Below are positions 1 to 10,794 of a stretch of DNA of 64,000 nt, piece by piece. A program made the translations under genes and the position numbers. The stretch comes from Hyphodiscus hymeniophilus (taxonomy: Eukaryota; Ascomycota; Leotiomycetes; Helotiales; Hyphodiscaceae), in NCBI GenBank assembly GCA_016508695.1, contig VNKQ01000005.1:1240001-1304000 (forward strand), in the 5' to 3' direction. The notes beneath the pieces are model-generated. The model had not been told where the DNA came from. It did no database searches and worked only from the letters and a program-made list of their open reading frames with translations. Position 1 is the stretch's first letter. Each line of letters begins with the position of its first letter.

Positions 1-928
1 GCAGCGAACATGTCTCCTGTACCACTGAAGAAGCAGTCAATTGCTGGGATTTTAACTCCAAATATTCGTGGTGTAGCTGCGGAGGTCATAGTTGAGCCTA
101 TGACAGAGAGAGATTTCTCTGCCCCTGGGCTTGGGAGAGATATAGAGGTTATGAGGATATGAGGTATCCTGTATTCTTCGTGGAGCTTCGTTATAGCTTC
201 TTTGAGGGTATCCATATCCACAATTTTGACGCCAGATAGTGTTCTAGTTTCATCAGCTCTGCTTCTCTAAATGACGCCTGATAGAATTACTCTGCCTCGA
301 ACTGATTTGGCAATATTAAATCTGCGTCCTTTATTACACCCTTGTATGCAGTGGGCACATCTTCAGCAACGTATAGCTTTCCATTATCGCCCATCACAGG
401 ATCCAATACCCAGAAGAAACTGCCAGGCTTCATCGTATGCTTGTATTTTAGATCTCGAGCAATGGAGCCCACCGCTTCGACTGAAGCGGCCCCAGGGAGG
501 TAGCCCGAGAGTATCATATCGAAATCGTCTAGGTATGATTCCTTCAATCCTTCGTATAGGTCGGTGATTTCTTTTGCCGTGGCGCGAGTTCCCTTTGCTT
601 GACCATAACCTAAATGATTGCCTAAACATGCCATTAGCTACATGATGACTCTGCAGATAGTGGACTAGCATACTGAACTGGACAGTGTTCAGCGCGGCTA
701 CTTCACAGCCTAGTGATTGCATCACAAAACCAGCCATGGTGTTGCCGACATATCTTCCCACTCTTAGTCCGTAGACTCATAGTTTCTGCTTGGAGCTCGA
801 CTTACCCGTAGACAACCTTGAGCAAGCAAAAGTTAGTTCTGGCCCAGTGCTCGCAATGATTTTGATGTCCCTACATGACTGGCGACAGCTAAAACGCGTG
901 TCTCTGGGAAGGGGAAGTCTTTCGACAT
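1..928 (-). CDS. BUD16: Pyridoxal/pyridoxine kinase, C-terminus beyond left edge
   Basis: This enzyme phosphorylates vitamin B6 vitamers with ATP in the cytosol, in the pyridoxal phosphate salvage pathway (PfkB/ribokinase superfamily). I read five exons on the minus strand: 928-875, 816-806, 753-674, 621-291 and 243-1, all with GT-AG introns of 47-58 nt. Joined, they give the family pattern: SHVVYGYVGNTMA near the N-terminus, NTVQFSNHLGYGQ, DPVMGDNGKLYV, and FFSGTGDMFAA at the edge, where GTGD carries the expected catalytic Asp. Exon 2 is only 11 nt long, but it is needed to restore VVYG. About 239 residues are in the window; yeast Bud16 has about 312, so roughly the last quarter is missing. 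I chose the ATG at 928 because it gives a family-like short N-terminus; an in-frame ATG at 1030 is possible. It lies head-to-tail behind PCNA on the same strand. Identity is secure. Confidence 0.93.
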
Positions 929-1377
929 TATTGTGTGCGGCGTGAGACGATGCTTAATGCGAAACAGGTTTATGCGATGGAGGGAAGTTGAGGAATTGCT
1001 AGAAGATATTGAGGAGAGAAGTAATATCAATAATATCCCTAAAGGAGTGGCGAGATGGCTGCAACATCACAATGAAAGATGAGAAAGCTTATCTGAATTT
1101 ACTGACATTGGTGGGGCTCCGATTAGATACCCCGCGCTAGCCACTAAGGATCGGCTACACAGGGGAGGAAGTTGTATGGTAGATCTCGACAATGCGTTTC
1201 GTCATATTATGAGCATCCCTTCGGGTTTGGAGAAGTGAAATTATTTGTTTATCCCTGGTGCAAGCTGACCCTCTTTCTCCATATCCATAATGTCATCCAT
1301 AATGTCAACCATCACGCCCCATGATATGTGCTCTGAGCTTCGTGCCATCATGTATTACCATCCCTACATGATCATGT
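929..1377. other. Intergenic: pyridoxal kinase promoter and PCNA 3' end
   Basis: About 450 bases lie between the start of the kinase gene and the stop codon of PCNA, both on the minus strand. The stretch must hold the PCNA 3' UTR and the kinase promoter. I see no credible coding region or clear motif in it. Confidence 0.5.
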
Positions 1378-2385
1378 CTATTCCTCATCGCCAATCTGAT
1401 CATAATTGTCAGCCTGTACCCTTAGAATCGAGTAGGATTTAATTACCTTAGGCGCCAAGTAGAATCTAAGATAACTGCTTCCAGCCAGAGCGTATTCCAC
1501 CAACAGGGGAACCTCGTTAGAAAGACAAAGCTTGACAGATTTGGAGAGCCCAGCAGCCTTGCAGAAGTTGACCAGGTATTTCAGGGAGAATGTTAAGGAG
1601 ACAGGTTCGGAAAGCTCGATTTCGACATTCATCTCTGGTTTCTCGACGTTATTGTGGCTGCGTAAAGTGACGGCACCGTTTCCAATATCACCAGCGCAGG
1701 AGAATTTGACCCCGTCCTTTGATGCTTCAATAGAGACTGTTGCGGGATTAGCGTATATTTACTGGCACATCTATAGATGAGGGATTACCAGATTCAGAGA
1801 GAGCCATGAGATCAACGCAGATGCGCTTGAACTCAGAGGATGGCATATTGATTGTAGCAGCGTACTCAGTGTCAGGAATGCCCAAGTGCTCTTGGTCGAT
1901 ATCCATAAGCTTCAGGTCATACTCGCTCAATCTATCACTCTCGCTACTCTCAAACACCAAGTTAAGAACGTCCGGCGCGTCATCTGCCTTAATTGTCAAG
2001 ATATCCTCGTTTTGGGCAGCGCGGAGAACTTTTGTGAGGGAGGTAAGGTTGACACCGAGAGCTATGTTGCGATCGCATCGGTACGGGGAGAAACTTTCTG
2101 CCTTGAGCATCATAGACACAAGGGCGACGTGGGAGTTGTCCATAGCTTGGAGGGCAACGCCGGAGTCATTGCAGTCGAAATTGCAGTCTTGCACTAAATC
2201 CTTGATCGCATCCACCACCTAGAGACATGAGAGGCCGCAATGGTAATATCTGGTTGTAAAGCTTACCTTCTTCAGCAGGTCTGCCTGCTCGAGACGTGCC
2301 TCCAACACTGTTAGAAAGTTAGCAAGAAGCAAGAATTACTAGGCGAATGTGGTGAGAATAGAAGGGCAATGGGTTCGAGCTCACT
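1378..2385 (-). CDS. POL30: PCNA, DNA polymerase sliding clamp
   Basis: PCNA forms the homotrimeric ring that tethers DNA polymerases and repair factors to DNA in the nucleus. Exons on the minus strand are 2385 (one base), 2307-2267, 2218-1789, 1736-1447 and 1395-1378, giving 780 nt and 259 aa; family members have 258-261. The product shows LEARLEQADLLKK, QAMDNSHVALVSM, CDRNIALGVNL, the interdomain segment around DQEHLGIPDTEYAA, and C-terminal RFYLAPKIGDDE-like LAPK-IGDEE. The coding sequence starts at TTG GAG just inside exon 2, and no ATG lies in frame upstream. The start codon is completed only if an intron (2384-2308, GTGAGC to TTTCTAACAG) joins an A to TG. The last intron (1446-1396) is 51 nt with no in-frame stop. 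Upstream, ACGCGC on the minus strand near 2522-2527 resembles an MluI cell-cycle box, which would fit S-phase expression, but this is weak. Identity is secure; the split start is inferred. Confidence 0.96.
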
Positions 2386-3038
2386 TTTGAATATTTGATT
2401 GGAAGATCGGAAGTGTAGAGAGATGTGAGAGAATGGTTGAGAGTTTGTGCTTCTCGATGTGATTTTGCAGAGGGATGGAAGGCACCCGCGACTTTGAGCA
2501 GGGCACCGTGTAGACCGTGTCGCGCGTTCAGTGCTCGCCAAGCGAGCCAATCACTCGGCAGAGGATGACGAGGCTGAAAAGATTGGCGGATGAATCTCAT
2601 GTACAGTCGTCAATGCTTGTCATTCTGTTTCTCCGTTTTGGAGATTCATACCACGATATTCTGTAATACTGCAAAAAAGTCGTTTACAAACATTTATTTC
2701 CTTCGAAAAGCTTGAGCAATTCCACCCACCAGGTCCTCGAAATTCTTGACCGACCACATTCCTCGAACATAACAGGCAAGAGAAGATCTTTTCGATGCAA
2801 AAGACTTTGAAGCCTCTTTCACCAAATCGCTGAAGATCCTCGCGATGAAGGTCTTACACTTCTATTCTTATCCATAACGGATAGCTTGTTAGATCCATTG
2901 AACTACGTGACTGTTCGAATTTGGTAAAGTCGGTCCCACTGCGTGCCTCCTTACTCTTTATTCACTCTACCATGATAGATGCATGGACAACAGTAGTGGA
3001 CAATTGATATCTTGGATACTTCTTTCTTGATAAGCAAA
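2386..3038. promoter_or_regulatory. Divergent promoter region, PCNA / Zn2Cys6 factor
   Basis: About 650 bases separate the PCNA start (minus) from the Zn2Cys6 factor start (plus), so the two promoters share it. An ACGCGC element on the minus strand (2522-2527) is a candidate MBF-type cell-cycle site for PCNA. I see no coding sequence. The assignment rests on gene orientation. Confidence 0.5.
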
Positions 3039-5073
3039 ATGGAACCGAATAATTCGACGTCGGATAGAGTCAACCCAACTGCCTATGCGAAGAGCGATTG
3101 CCACACTTGCACTGTACGGAAGGTCACCTGCGATAGGTCCAGGCCTCGGTGTGGTAAGTGTGAGCATTCTGGTGTCATCTGTGGAGGGTTTGCCATGAAG
3201 TTGTCGTGGCAGCAGGGTTTCTCGACGTCTAGGAAGCCCGTGAAGCGCTTAATCACTCGTAAGGCCGAGCGGAGAACGAACGGATTTGAGTTTGTTTCCG
3301 ATAATCCGATGAAAAAGCCGACATTAAGGAGCTTGTCACAACCTATAAAACCTAAACCATCCCCGGCTTCTCTCGCTGTCCATCAAGTCGGATTTAATGA
3401 GGTACATAGGCAGCGGATCGAGATATCCAACCCGTCCTGTGATACGGATATATCGTGGCTTCTTGGTGCAGGGGACGGAGCCGAATCCCGGGATACAGTC
3501 AATGATAAGACGACCACTTTACGGGCTCTAATCGATACCGAATATTGGTCACCATTACTGACCTCATCCGAACATATCCCTGGGAGTCAATCGCTGGCCA
3601 GTCATCCATCCCTGACCATTCATGAAAATGGAGTTTTGGGGTCGTCGAGCATCGTCCCTCCAAGTACCCCGACTAATTCAGTCAAACAATCGTCCTCTTT
3701 CCCTATGATCGCAGGCATCACTTATGATAGTCTGCTCGAAAGATACGAGCCCCTTTTTGAGAGATGTTCGTTTGTCCTCTTCCTTCTCCGATTGTAATTG
3801 CAACTAACGACTCATAGACAACAAGGAATTTTGTATTCTTCCATTAACTTTGGTCGACATGTCTGTAAACCCCTTTCGATATCACCGAAACTCTTGCAAA
3901 GAAGCTCTATACCTTGCTCATGCTGTTATGGCCTTAACATGCCACCATCTTGATACCCGATCCTGGGATCGACGCCAACAACCGGAGAGAGTCTTCCTGC
4001 ATAACCAGACAGCCCTTCATTTATTCCGCCAAAGTCTGAATACTGATGACATTGCTCGGAGTAGTCAGAGTCTATTGGATACGATTGTGATTCTATTTTC
4101 TCTGGATGTCAGTAAGAATGAGCGTCGTCGCTGTCGTTACTAACGATCAATACTAGGAAACGCAATCTGCGCTTGGAAACTGGACAACACACCTCAAGGG
4201 TGCCTTCGGTGTAATTGAGGCCTGTGGTAGTATTGAACAATGGAGCAGATGTCCTAGGGCAATGGTACAAATTGGAATGCTAGTATGGTATGCTCGCGTA
4301 TTTCAAATGAGTGCATCCCACGCTGACTGGCCTTCTGTAGGTGGGACGCGGTGACGGCTTTGATCTCTAGAGAAGGCTGTGTACTTCCACACTATTACTT
4401 TGAATCCGTTGTGACATCTCATGACGATTGCCAATGGACATTTTTCGCTCTGTGCGGGTGTCCGCGAAGTCTAGTAGGGCCATTGATACAGCTAGCCTAT
4501 CTGGCAGCAGAAAGGCAGAAATCGTGGACGACGTTTTCTGTTGTATTCAATACGACACAAGTTTCTAGGATAGAGGGATTCCTTGAAAATTGGACCCATT
4601 TGTCCCCACAGACTGCTCTCCTGGACGAAGAATCCATGCAACAAGATCAAGATACCATGCATTGCTCCGAGGCTTGGAGGAATGGCCTTCTCCTATATAT
4701 CTACCGGATGTTCTGGTGGGAGCCTGGATCAAAGGCCCCAGTGCAGGTTGGCTATCGGGCGAGGTCTGTCTTAGACCATGTCTTTGCCTGTCGCGACGAC
4801 ATGAACGTCTCCAAGCAGGCCCTACTGCCCCTATTTTTGGCTGGCTGCGAGTTAACGAACCCATCCTTGCGAGCGAAGATTATACAGTATTGCTCTTCTT
4901 GGAGTTCGAAGACAGGCTACGATATGTTCAACAGTGCCATTCCATTCTTAGAAGAAGTGTGGGCAGATCAGGAAGTGGCAGGATTCAACAACGTCTGGTG
5001 GGGCCAGGTAGTGGACAGGAAGCACTTATCTGAGTCAACCCAGTCGCTTGAAGTACGCTTCACCTTTGGTTGA
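3039..5073 (+). CDS. Zn2Cys6 transcription factor with fungal_trans_2-like domain
   Basis: This is a fungal binuclear zinc-cluster regulator, expected to act in the nucleus; its targets are unknown. Four exons, 3039-3765, 3818-4107, 4157-4287 and 4341-5073, encode 626 aa. The six-cysteine cluster is at residues 21-48 (C-x2-C-x6-C-x6-C-x2-C-x6-C). The middle and C-terminal part (LLERYEPLFERYNKEFCILPLT, MSVNPFRYHRN, LYLAHAVMALTCHHL, WWDAVTALISREGCVLP) looks like the Fungal_trans_2/DUF3468 family, which has no small-molecule-binding middle homology region. Introns are 49-53 nt; intron 1 has an unusual GTTCGT donor and intron 2 GTCAGT. The ATG at 3039 is the first in frame. A MITE begins 21 bases after the stop codon, so it probably lies in, or supplies, the 3' UTR. 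No neighbouring pathway genes suggest a function. Confidence 0.88.
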
Positions 5074-5094
5074 AAGATGGTAATGTCTATATGA

Positions 5095-5656
5095 TAAATT
5101 TAGGGACGGGCTATTTCAACTTGCTTCCCGGCTAATTCAACTTGTCTAACCCTACCCACAGGTGTACATCTAGGAAGCTTCCCCCACCATACTAATTAGT
5201 ATGCGCGCAAGAGCACGCGATATGTACTATTATGCTAACTCATCAAAATCATAATCCGGATCTAACTCAGACTCCCCATCTTGCGTATAACCTTTAAACC
5301 CTTCTCAATTACCTTCTCTTGCAATATACTCCCTATAACTATCGCTGCGTCTTCAAGGCAATGGTCTTTATATATAGAAGAAATCCCCCCCCTGTACCCC
5401 CTTTCCCTTAGTATACCAGCCTCAAGGTCGGTATAAACCGCTATAGGTGGGGGAGGGCCGCAAGTATTGAGTGGTTCTATATTAAAGGCTGAAGGTTAAA
5501 GGCTAAAGAAATGAGGATATATTGTAGTTGTTTACAGTACATAGGTCAGCCTTGTATGCGCATACAAATTAGTATGAGTAAGCGAGGTGGTTAGGTGTAC
5601 CCCCGAAAAGTTGAATTAGCCGGGAAGCAAGTTGAAATAGCCCGTCCCTAAATTTA
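5095..5656. mobile_element. 562-bp MITE with 49-bp perfect terminal inverted repeats
   Basis: The terminal repeats 5095-5143 and 5608-5656 are exact reverse complements over 49 bases, starting TAAATTTAGGGACGGGC. There is no coding sequence between them, so this is a non-autonomous DNA transposon. The interior has further palindromes: a 14-mer at 5189-5202 (ATACTAATTAGTAT) and a 16-mer at 5552-5567 (TTGTATGCGCATACAA). The outermost 8 bases are themselves palindromic. The ends can therefore be read as a TA duplication with the repeat starting AATTTAGGG (Tc1/mariner/pogo-like), or as an 8-bp duplication TAAATTTA with a 41-bp repeat (hAT-like). I favour the first because a chance palindromic target is unlikely. 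The perfect ends suggest recent insertion. Confidence 0.85.
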
Positions 5657-7098
5657 CCAAGCCATTAGCAATGAGTTCTGTCAGGACTTGGTCTGGGTTA
5701 CACCACGGAGAATGCGACGGAGCCTTGCCGCATTCGGCCCCTTGCCATATTGGTAGGTAGTACCTGACAGGATAATTATCACTGTTGTTCGATTACCCTG
5801 TCGATTGCTAGATCAATTGAAAGATTGATTGATCGACTTCAAGAGCACCCCCACGGAGCTGTTCCGCACTCGACGTCACAGTGTCACACAGATTTCCGGA
5901 CGCCAATACGAAGGATCCCGGGATTTTCACGGCGAAATTGGCCGAGTTTCACACGGCCCCTTCGATAACCCCGGACCGTCAGGACCCGGCACATTTCCAA
6001 TGACCCAGGGGCATCCAAAAATGCGCAATGCGCGATGCCCCTGCCCATCTCTACTCTGTCACAGCCTTCCCCCTTCTGCGAGGCTGCGGGCAGTGAAGAT
6101 TTGCAATTGTTTTCGCTAAATCCCCCGCAAAACATAATCCGCAGCCTTGGTTTTGGCGAGCGAAAAGATTCCAAAAATACATCGCACATCACCCGTCAGC
6201 CCCCCCAGGATGTTTCATGTTTTGATATGTCGACAGCGGGGTTGGGAATACAGGCACAATGAGTACGATATGTATGTGTGTGTATGTATACAGCAAGTAA
6301 AGTATATGGTTTTCAATCATGCGAAATATCCTCCCTGGCAATTATCAATTCGGCCTCCGTTCGCGCATTTCCGCCCTCTCGTCGAATCGCCCTTCCCATT
6401 ACGCAGAGTTCGAGAAAGACAACATGCAAATCTGTCTCAACTCATCCCAAGCTTTAGATTAATTAGCTTTGTGTGGCTGGGCTCCGTCACTGCAGGCTGC
6501 ATTAAACTCGCTGGGTCAGAGGGTTGTAAGCCTCATCCGTGGTCGGCGCTAGGCGCATGTTGTTTCTATTTTGGAACGGGGGGCTGTGTTTCGTCTGGCG
6601 CAAAAATTGACCGCCAGCATCAACAACAACAACCTGATGCAATCGCACATACATCAGGAAACTGCGCATTGGTCAAGGAGTTCCGTAGTATCGTCAGAGC
6701 TAATGGGTTAGCTTTTATGTGGAATCGTGATGATCTCTCGTCATCTGACAATTTCACGTGGAATCTCTTCGCTGAGTCTGACTTACCCGATACCTCGAAT
6801 ACGGTTGGCTGCCTTTCGCGTCTTCACGTTCACCATCTCTCACATTGGTTCATTTCCACTGATGGGCGTGGACAATACCTCCTGTTTTGACTTTGTAATT
6901 TAGACTGTGCTAAAAAAATTGGGTATAGAGGTTGCTCCCCAAACCGAGAGTGTGTATATGTACGACTCATCTGAGATGATAAATGTCTCCAACGAATGTC
7001 CTATTTTGACCTCCCAACGCCCCCATCCCCCCAAGAAAGAACTCCAGTAAAACGCCAGTATTCCAGTAGGCTCCAGGGACTCAGCTTGCCGTGATTGG
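5657..7098. other. Intergenic, no supported gene
   Basis: This lies between the MITE and the C2H2 gene, both neighbours ending here (convergent tails). A 744-base open frame on the plus strand (6147-6890) has unlikely composition, no recognisable domain and no support as a gene. A short GTAGGTAG tract lies near 5753-5760. I see nothing else. Confidence 0.45.
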
Positions 7099-8674
7099 CT
7101 ACGAGTTCCTCCGTTGCTTGCACTTTTCGTGCGCCATGTGGCCATTTCGTGCTGTTGTACGTGTGAACTCAGCTCCGCAATGCGGACAACTTGATTTCGC
7201 TGCCTGCCCGGACTTCTCCCGCTGATGGCGTAGAAGGTTGCTAAAAGTAGAGAACTGACGGCCATTGCAGCCGTGCTCCCAGCATTGTGGCTTGGGACGG
7301 CTGTGTACCACCCGGACCTGTTCTGCGGACTCTTGTGAGCTTTCGAGTTTGACACTTTGCTGAGCCTGGTATAAGCTATTTTGGTCCGAAGATGATAGCG
7401 AGTTAGAATGCGGTCGAGGTCTGTATTCTGTTAGTCACTTGTTTGGGGGGAAAGAGTAAGTTGACATACGGAAACGATTGCATGCTGCTTTCTGCTCCGC
7501 CACTTGAGAAAGGAGGTAGAGGATATGAAGGAATAGTGTTGTTGTAATCGTTTGCTGCCCTGTAGATGCTGATCAGCAATGGTATCTTGGTACGTTGAAT
7601 TTAAACTTACATTGGAAACATGACCCCATACATATCAGAAGGTCCCTGATCTGACATGAGTGGAGATGAATATGGTGGAGCAAGATAACTTGAGCTCGAA
7701 AGACTCGGCGAACCTTCTGAAAGAAGGGGAGAAGGTGCCAATGTTGATGGAAACTCCGTTATACTTCTTGCTAGAAGATTGGGAGAAGTCCTCTGGGACA
7801 CAGAATATGGGTTGCTTAAAGAACGATCCCTTCGTACCCTTGTCTTTGAGTCTCTTCGTGCATGGTCTCGTTGTCTTTTTAACTCCCTCTGTTCCGGTGT
7901 GAGGTTGCCTCGTGGAGGACTGCTGGATAGAGATCGTGCGTACATGGGCATGACTTTTGGATCATTGTATGGCGTCAACTGTCTGGATTGCATCCCGGGA
8001 CTCATTTGCTGTTGAAGAAACTGATCACCCATCACACTCATATCAAAGTCTAGACATATTAGCATCCTTTTCCTAAGGGGAAATAAGTTATACTCACGAG
8101 GCCAAGTGTAAGATTGACGAACACCAGCGGGCTCGAACCGGTTGTCGTATTGTTGGACTCCGACACTGGCAGAAATATTAGCCATTGCATTTAATCCTGA
8201 GAGAGAAATAGCCTACCTCATATTTGCCGTTGAAAAGGAATTGGAACGAGAAGTAGACTCTCGGTTATCGATATGTGGCTCTCCAAGATTTTGAGGGGAA
8301 GAACAGACTGTATCAACCCTGACTACAGGTGGAGATCCCAAATGTTCTTCTGTTGAAGTGTTGTATGGCCAGTTGGCATCAAATTCGCTATCGGACAGAA
8401 TTGGGAATGGTACGTATTGTTGTGGAATGGGGGCGCTTATGAAATTTGACGAGTTCTGGTGGGGTTCATAAGATGCGGGATCGAGGAATGGTGAAGTTGA
8501 AGTAGTTGCTGTATCCGTCAAAGCTCCTTCTCGGTCGTCCAGTGATCTGACGTTATGGCCTATATTCAGATCTTGAAACTGCGATGCGGTTGCTGACAGA
8601 TGACTGTTCGATCTCGATCTGGACGAGTGTGAGTCTTTCGTACGAGAGCGCGGGTCTATGTAGTAGGAGTCCAT
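7099..8674 (-). CDS. C2H2 zinc-finger protein, uncharacterised
   Basis: This is a probable DNA-binding protein of unknown role. Five exons on the minus strand, 8674-8217, 8165-8098, 8049-7611, 7559-7470 and 7420-7099, encode 458 aa with four canonical introns of 48-51 nt. Most of the protein is low-complexity (Ser, Pro, Gln, Asn), with a basic stretch after LTPEQRELKRQRDHARR in the middle. The last 60 residues hold two C2H2-like fingers: an atypical first one (CWEHGC ... FSTFSNLLRHQREKSG, where a third position is occupied by neither standard spacing) and a second (CPHCGAEFTRTTARNGHMAHEKC). The ATG at 8674 is preceded by a possible 40-nt 5' UTR intron (GTATGT ... CTGAC ... GAG). That length is not a multiple of three, which argues against using the in-frame ATGs further upstream. 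I do not recognise an ortholog with a known function. Confidence 0.82.
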
Positions 8675-9279
8675 CACGGGCGAGTGAAGCGATGAGGCTC
8701 GGGTGTCAGATAACAAGAGGGGGCACAAAAAACATACGGCTAGATTTAGACGCGATAGGATACTCGAAATAGACTTGGAACACATCTTTATCGGGATCGG
8801 GAGGATCTTATAAACGGGTAGATCGTGTAGTTGCAAAACTTACGAGGCAGTGAAGATCGAAGACTTCGAGTATCAGGCAGCCTGTTCTGGGATGATGTGA
8901 CGGAGACGGAAGGAAGTGGATATCAAGAAGCAGCAGCATGAAAGGTGAAGAGAGAAGAGTAGGGGGCCCTCCGCCTCAACTACGGGGCCGGGGGGGGGGG
9001 GGATGTGAGGCTAGGGAGAGTGTAAAGTACCTAGGGAGATAGAAAGCACCACAGAGATCCACCCAGGGTAGCCAGGCACAGTGCAGTTGGTGAAGGCCAT
9101 TGGGTAGATTTCACCGTTTGGGGGGTTGGTACAAAGAGGAAGTAAGTGGAAGGTACTTCTGGTGCTTGTTGGGCGGAGGGCGGAGACGTCTCGCAGGATT
9201 CGGGCCCCTGTTGACGCTAGCCCCCCCCCCTCGACGGTCGACCATGAGAGATCTCATCATCTCCAGGACCACCAGCACA

Positions 9280-9305
9280 AGCACCAGCACCAGCACCAGC
9301 ACCAG
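9280..9305. repeat. Hexanucleotide microsatellite (AGCACC)n
   Basis: Four uninterrupted copies of AGCACC, with degenerate copies just upstream, lie in non-coding DNA. Confidence 0.85.
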
Positions 9306-9487
9306 ACACTCCCGCTCTTGGGACTTCTGGAATGTTGACTAGGTCGAAACTATCCTCACGTTCGACCATTCTAGCGCGACGGTAAGGCTCTTCTGAGCGT
9401 AGTCAGCCGTTGCTGTGCCCTCTTCTCTTCAGTGGGAGAAGACGTACGATGTGAGCATGACCATTGGCCATAATTTACTAGGCTTGG

Positions 9488-9517
9488 ACCTCTTTACCTC
9501 TTTACCTCTTTACCTCT
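9488..9517. repeat. Octanucleotide tandem repeat (ACCTCTTT)n
   Basis: Between three and four copies of the 8-mer ACCTCTTT occur in tandem, in non-coding DNA. Confidence 0.8.
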
Positions 9518-10078
9518 CTCCCTACTCAGACTGCCCTCTCAGAGAAGGTGCGGCGGTACGACATCTGACTAGAATGCCCCCCGTGGGAGAGTCAGCAGAA
9601 CCACCGCGATCACCGTCGAGTCTCGCCTGGCTGTACCACCAAAATGCTGGGAACTCCTGACCAGGAACAGTTAGGGGGCCGGCTTTGGCTCTGCCAGAAC
9701 GAGTCTCTGTGGGGGTTGACGATGCTGCTGGTGCTCTATGCATTGAGTATTCTGCCAATCGAACACAACCCCAGGAAATCCAGATGGAAGGGCCAGTCGA
9801 AACATCCAGTATACAGTGTCTACGAAGTCCCTTTCGAGTAGGATATCCAAAATAGCACCGTTGTAGCAAAGAGATGGACAGATTACGGACGTAAAGAAAG
9901 ATTTACCTTCTGTAGATCAACAAACACTTTGCTGGTAAGTTGTAACCCATCTTCTACAGTCGCACCAGTTTTCGGAGGCCGGTGCCGATAGGTGAAGAAA
10001 TAAACAATGGCCCCACGGCCCCAATGCCCCATGGTCAAGGATCATTAAGGAGTTGACCTTGCAGAGCAAGCCACATCT

Positions 10079-10136
10079 CGCAGTGGCATTTCGCAGTGGC
10101 ATTTCGCAGTGGCATTTCGCAGTGGCATTTCGCATT
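10079..10136. repeat. 13-bp minisatellite, about 4.4 copies
   Basis: The unit CGCAGTGGCATTT is repeated four times exactly, followed by a partial copy, in non-coding DNA. Confidence 0.9.
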
Positions 10137-10794
10137 CTAATTCTGTTGGCTACCTCACTCTACATGCTTTCATGACGATCGAAGAGATGACCCCTCTACC
10201 CACAACATGAGGATGATGGAGACAAAGTCTTGCTATTCAGAGCTACATTACGGACGTATGTGGCGTCATTGAATTCGCTGGGCTGCTGGCTCTCTGTCAT
10301 TGAGCCCGGTGGTTTGGTTATCTGACAGGCGTGCGACAGCCCCCAAGCAAATGTTAATGCTTGATCCAACAGGGAGTTTCCAATTTAACATTCATAAAGT
10401 GGAACTCTGGATTTACAATACCCAGACCCTCGCAGAGCACGGGACATCTATGATGTGATGGGAATCCCTCGTATTGCACAATCTGCATTGTGGTGGAAAT
10501 GCTTAAATGCATGTAGAATCACATCACTGCAAGACGAGCGAGAATGTGAATCCGGCGCAGCGTTACACTGCCGGGCGGGATTGATCCCAGTAAGGAAGCT
10601 CCCACGGCGGTGGTTAGGTAGGTAGGTAAGGTAAGTAAGCACCGCTTCTTGGAATTTGGAGTTGGAACTACTGTAGAACTTTTCCCGCGAAAGCTAAAAA
10701 CCCTTGCCAGCTTGCGCCTTGTTGAGTTGTTACTTCTCGGCCTCATTAAACATTACAACCACGACCCCGGGGACAGCAGCCCAGGAACGGACAA

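Noticed and set aside
6147..6890. Long open frame (247 codons, plus strand) between the MITE and the C2H2 gene
   Set aside because: No recognisable domain, odd composition, and it lies among convergent 3' ends; most likely chance.
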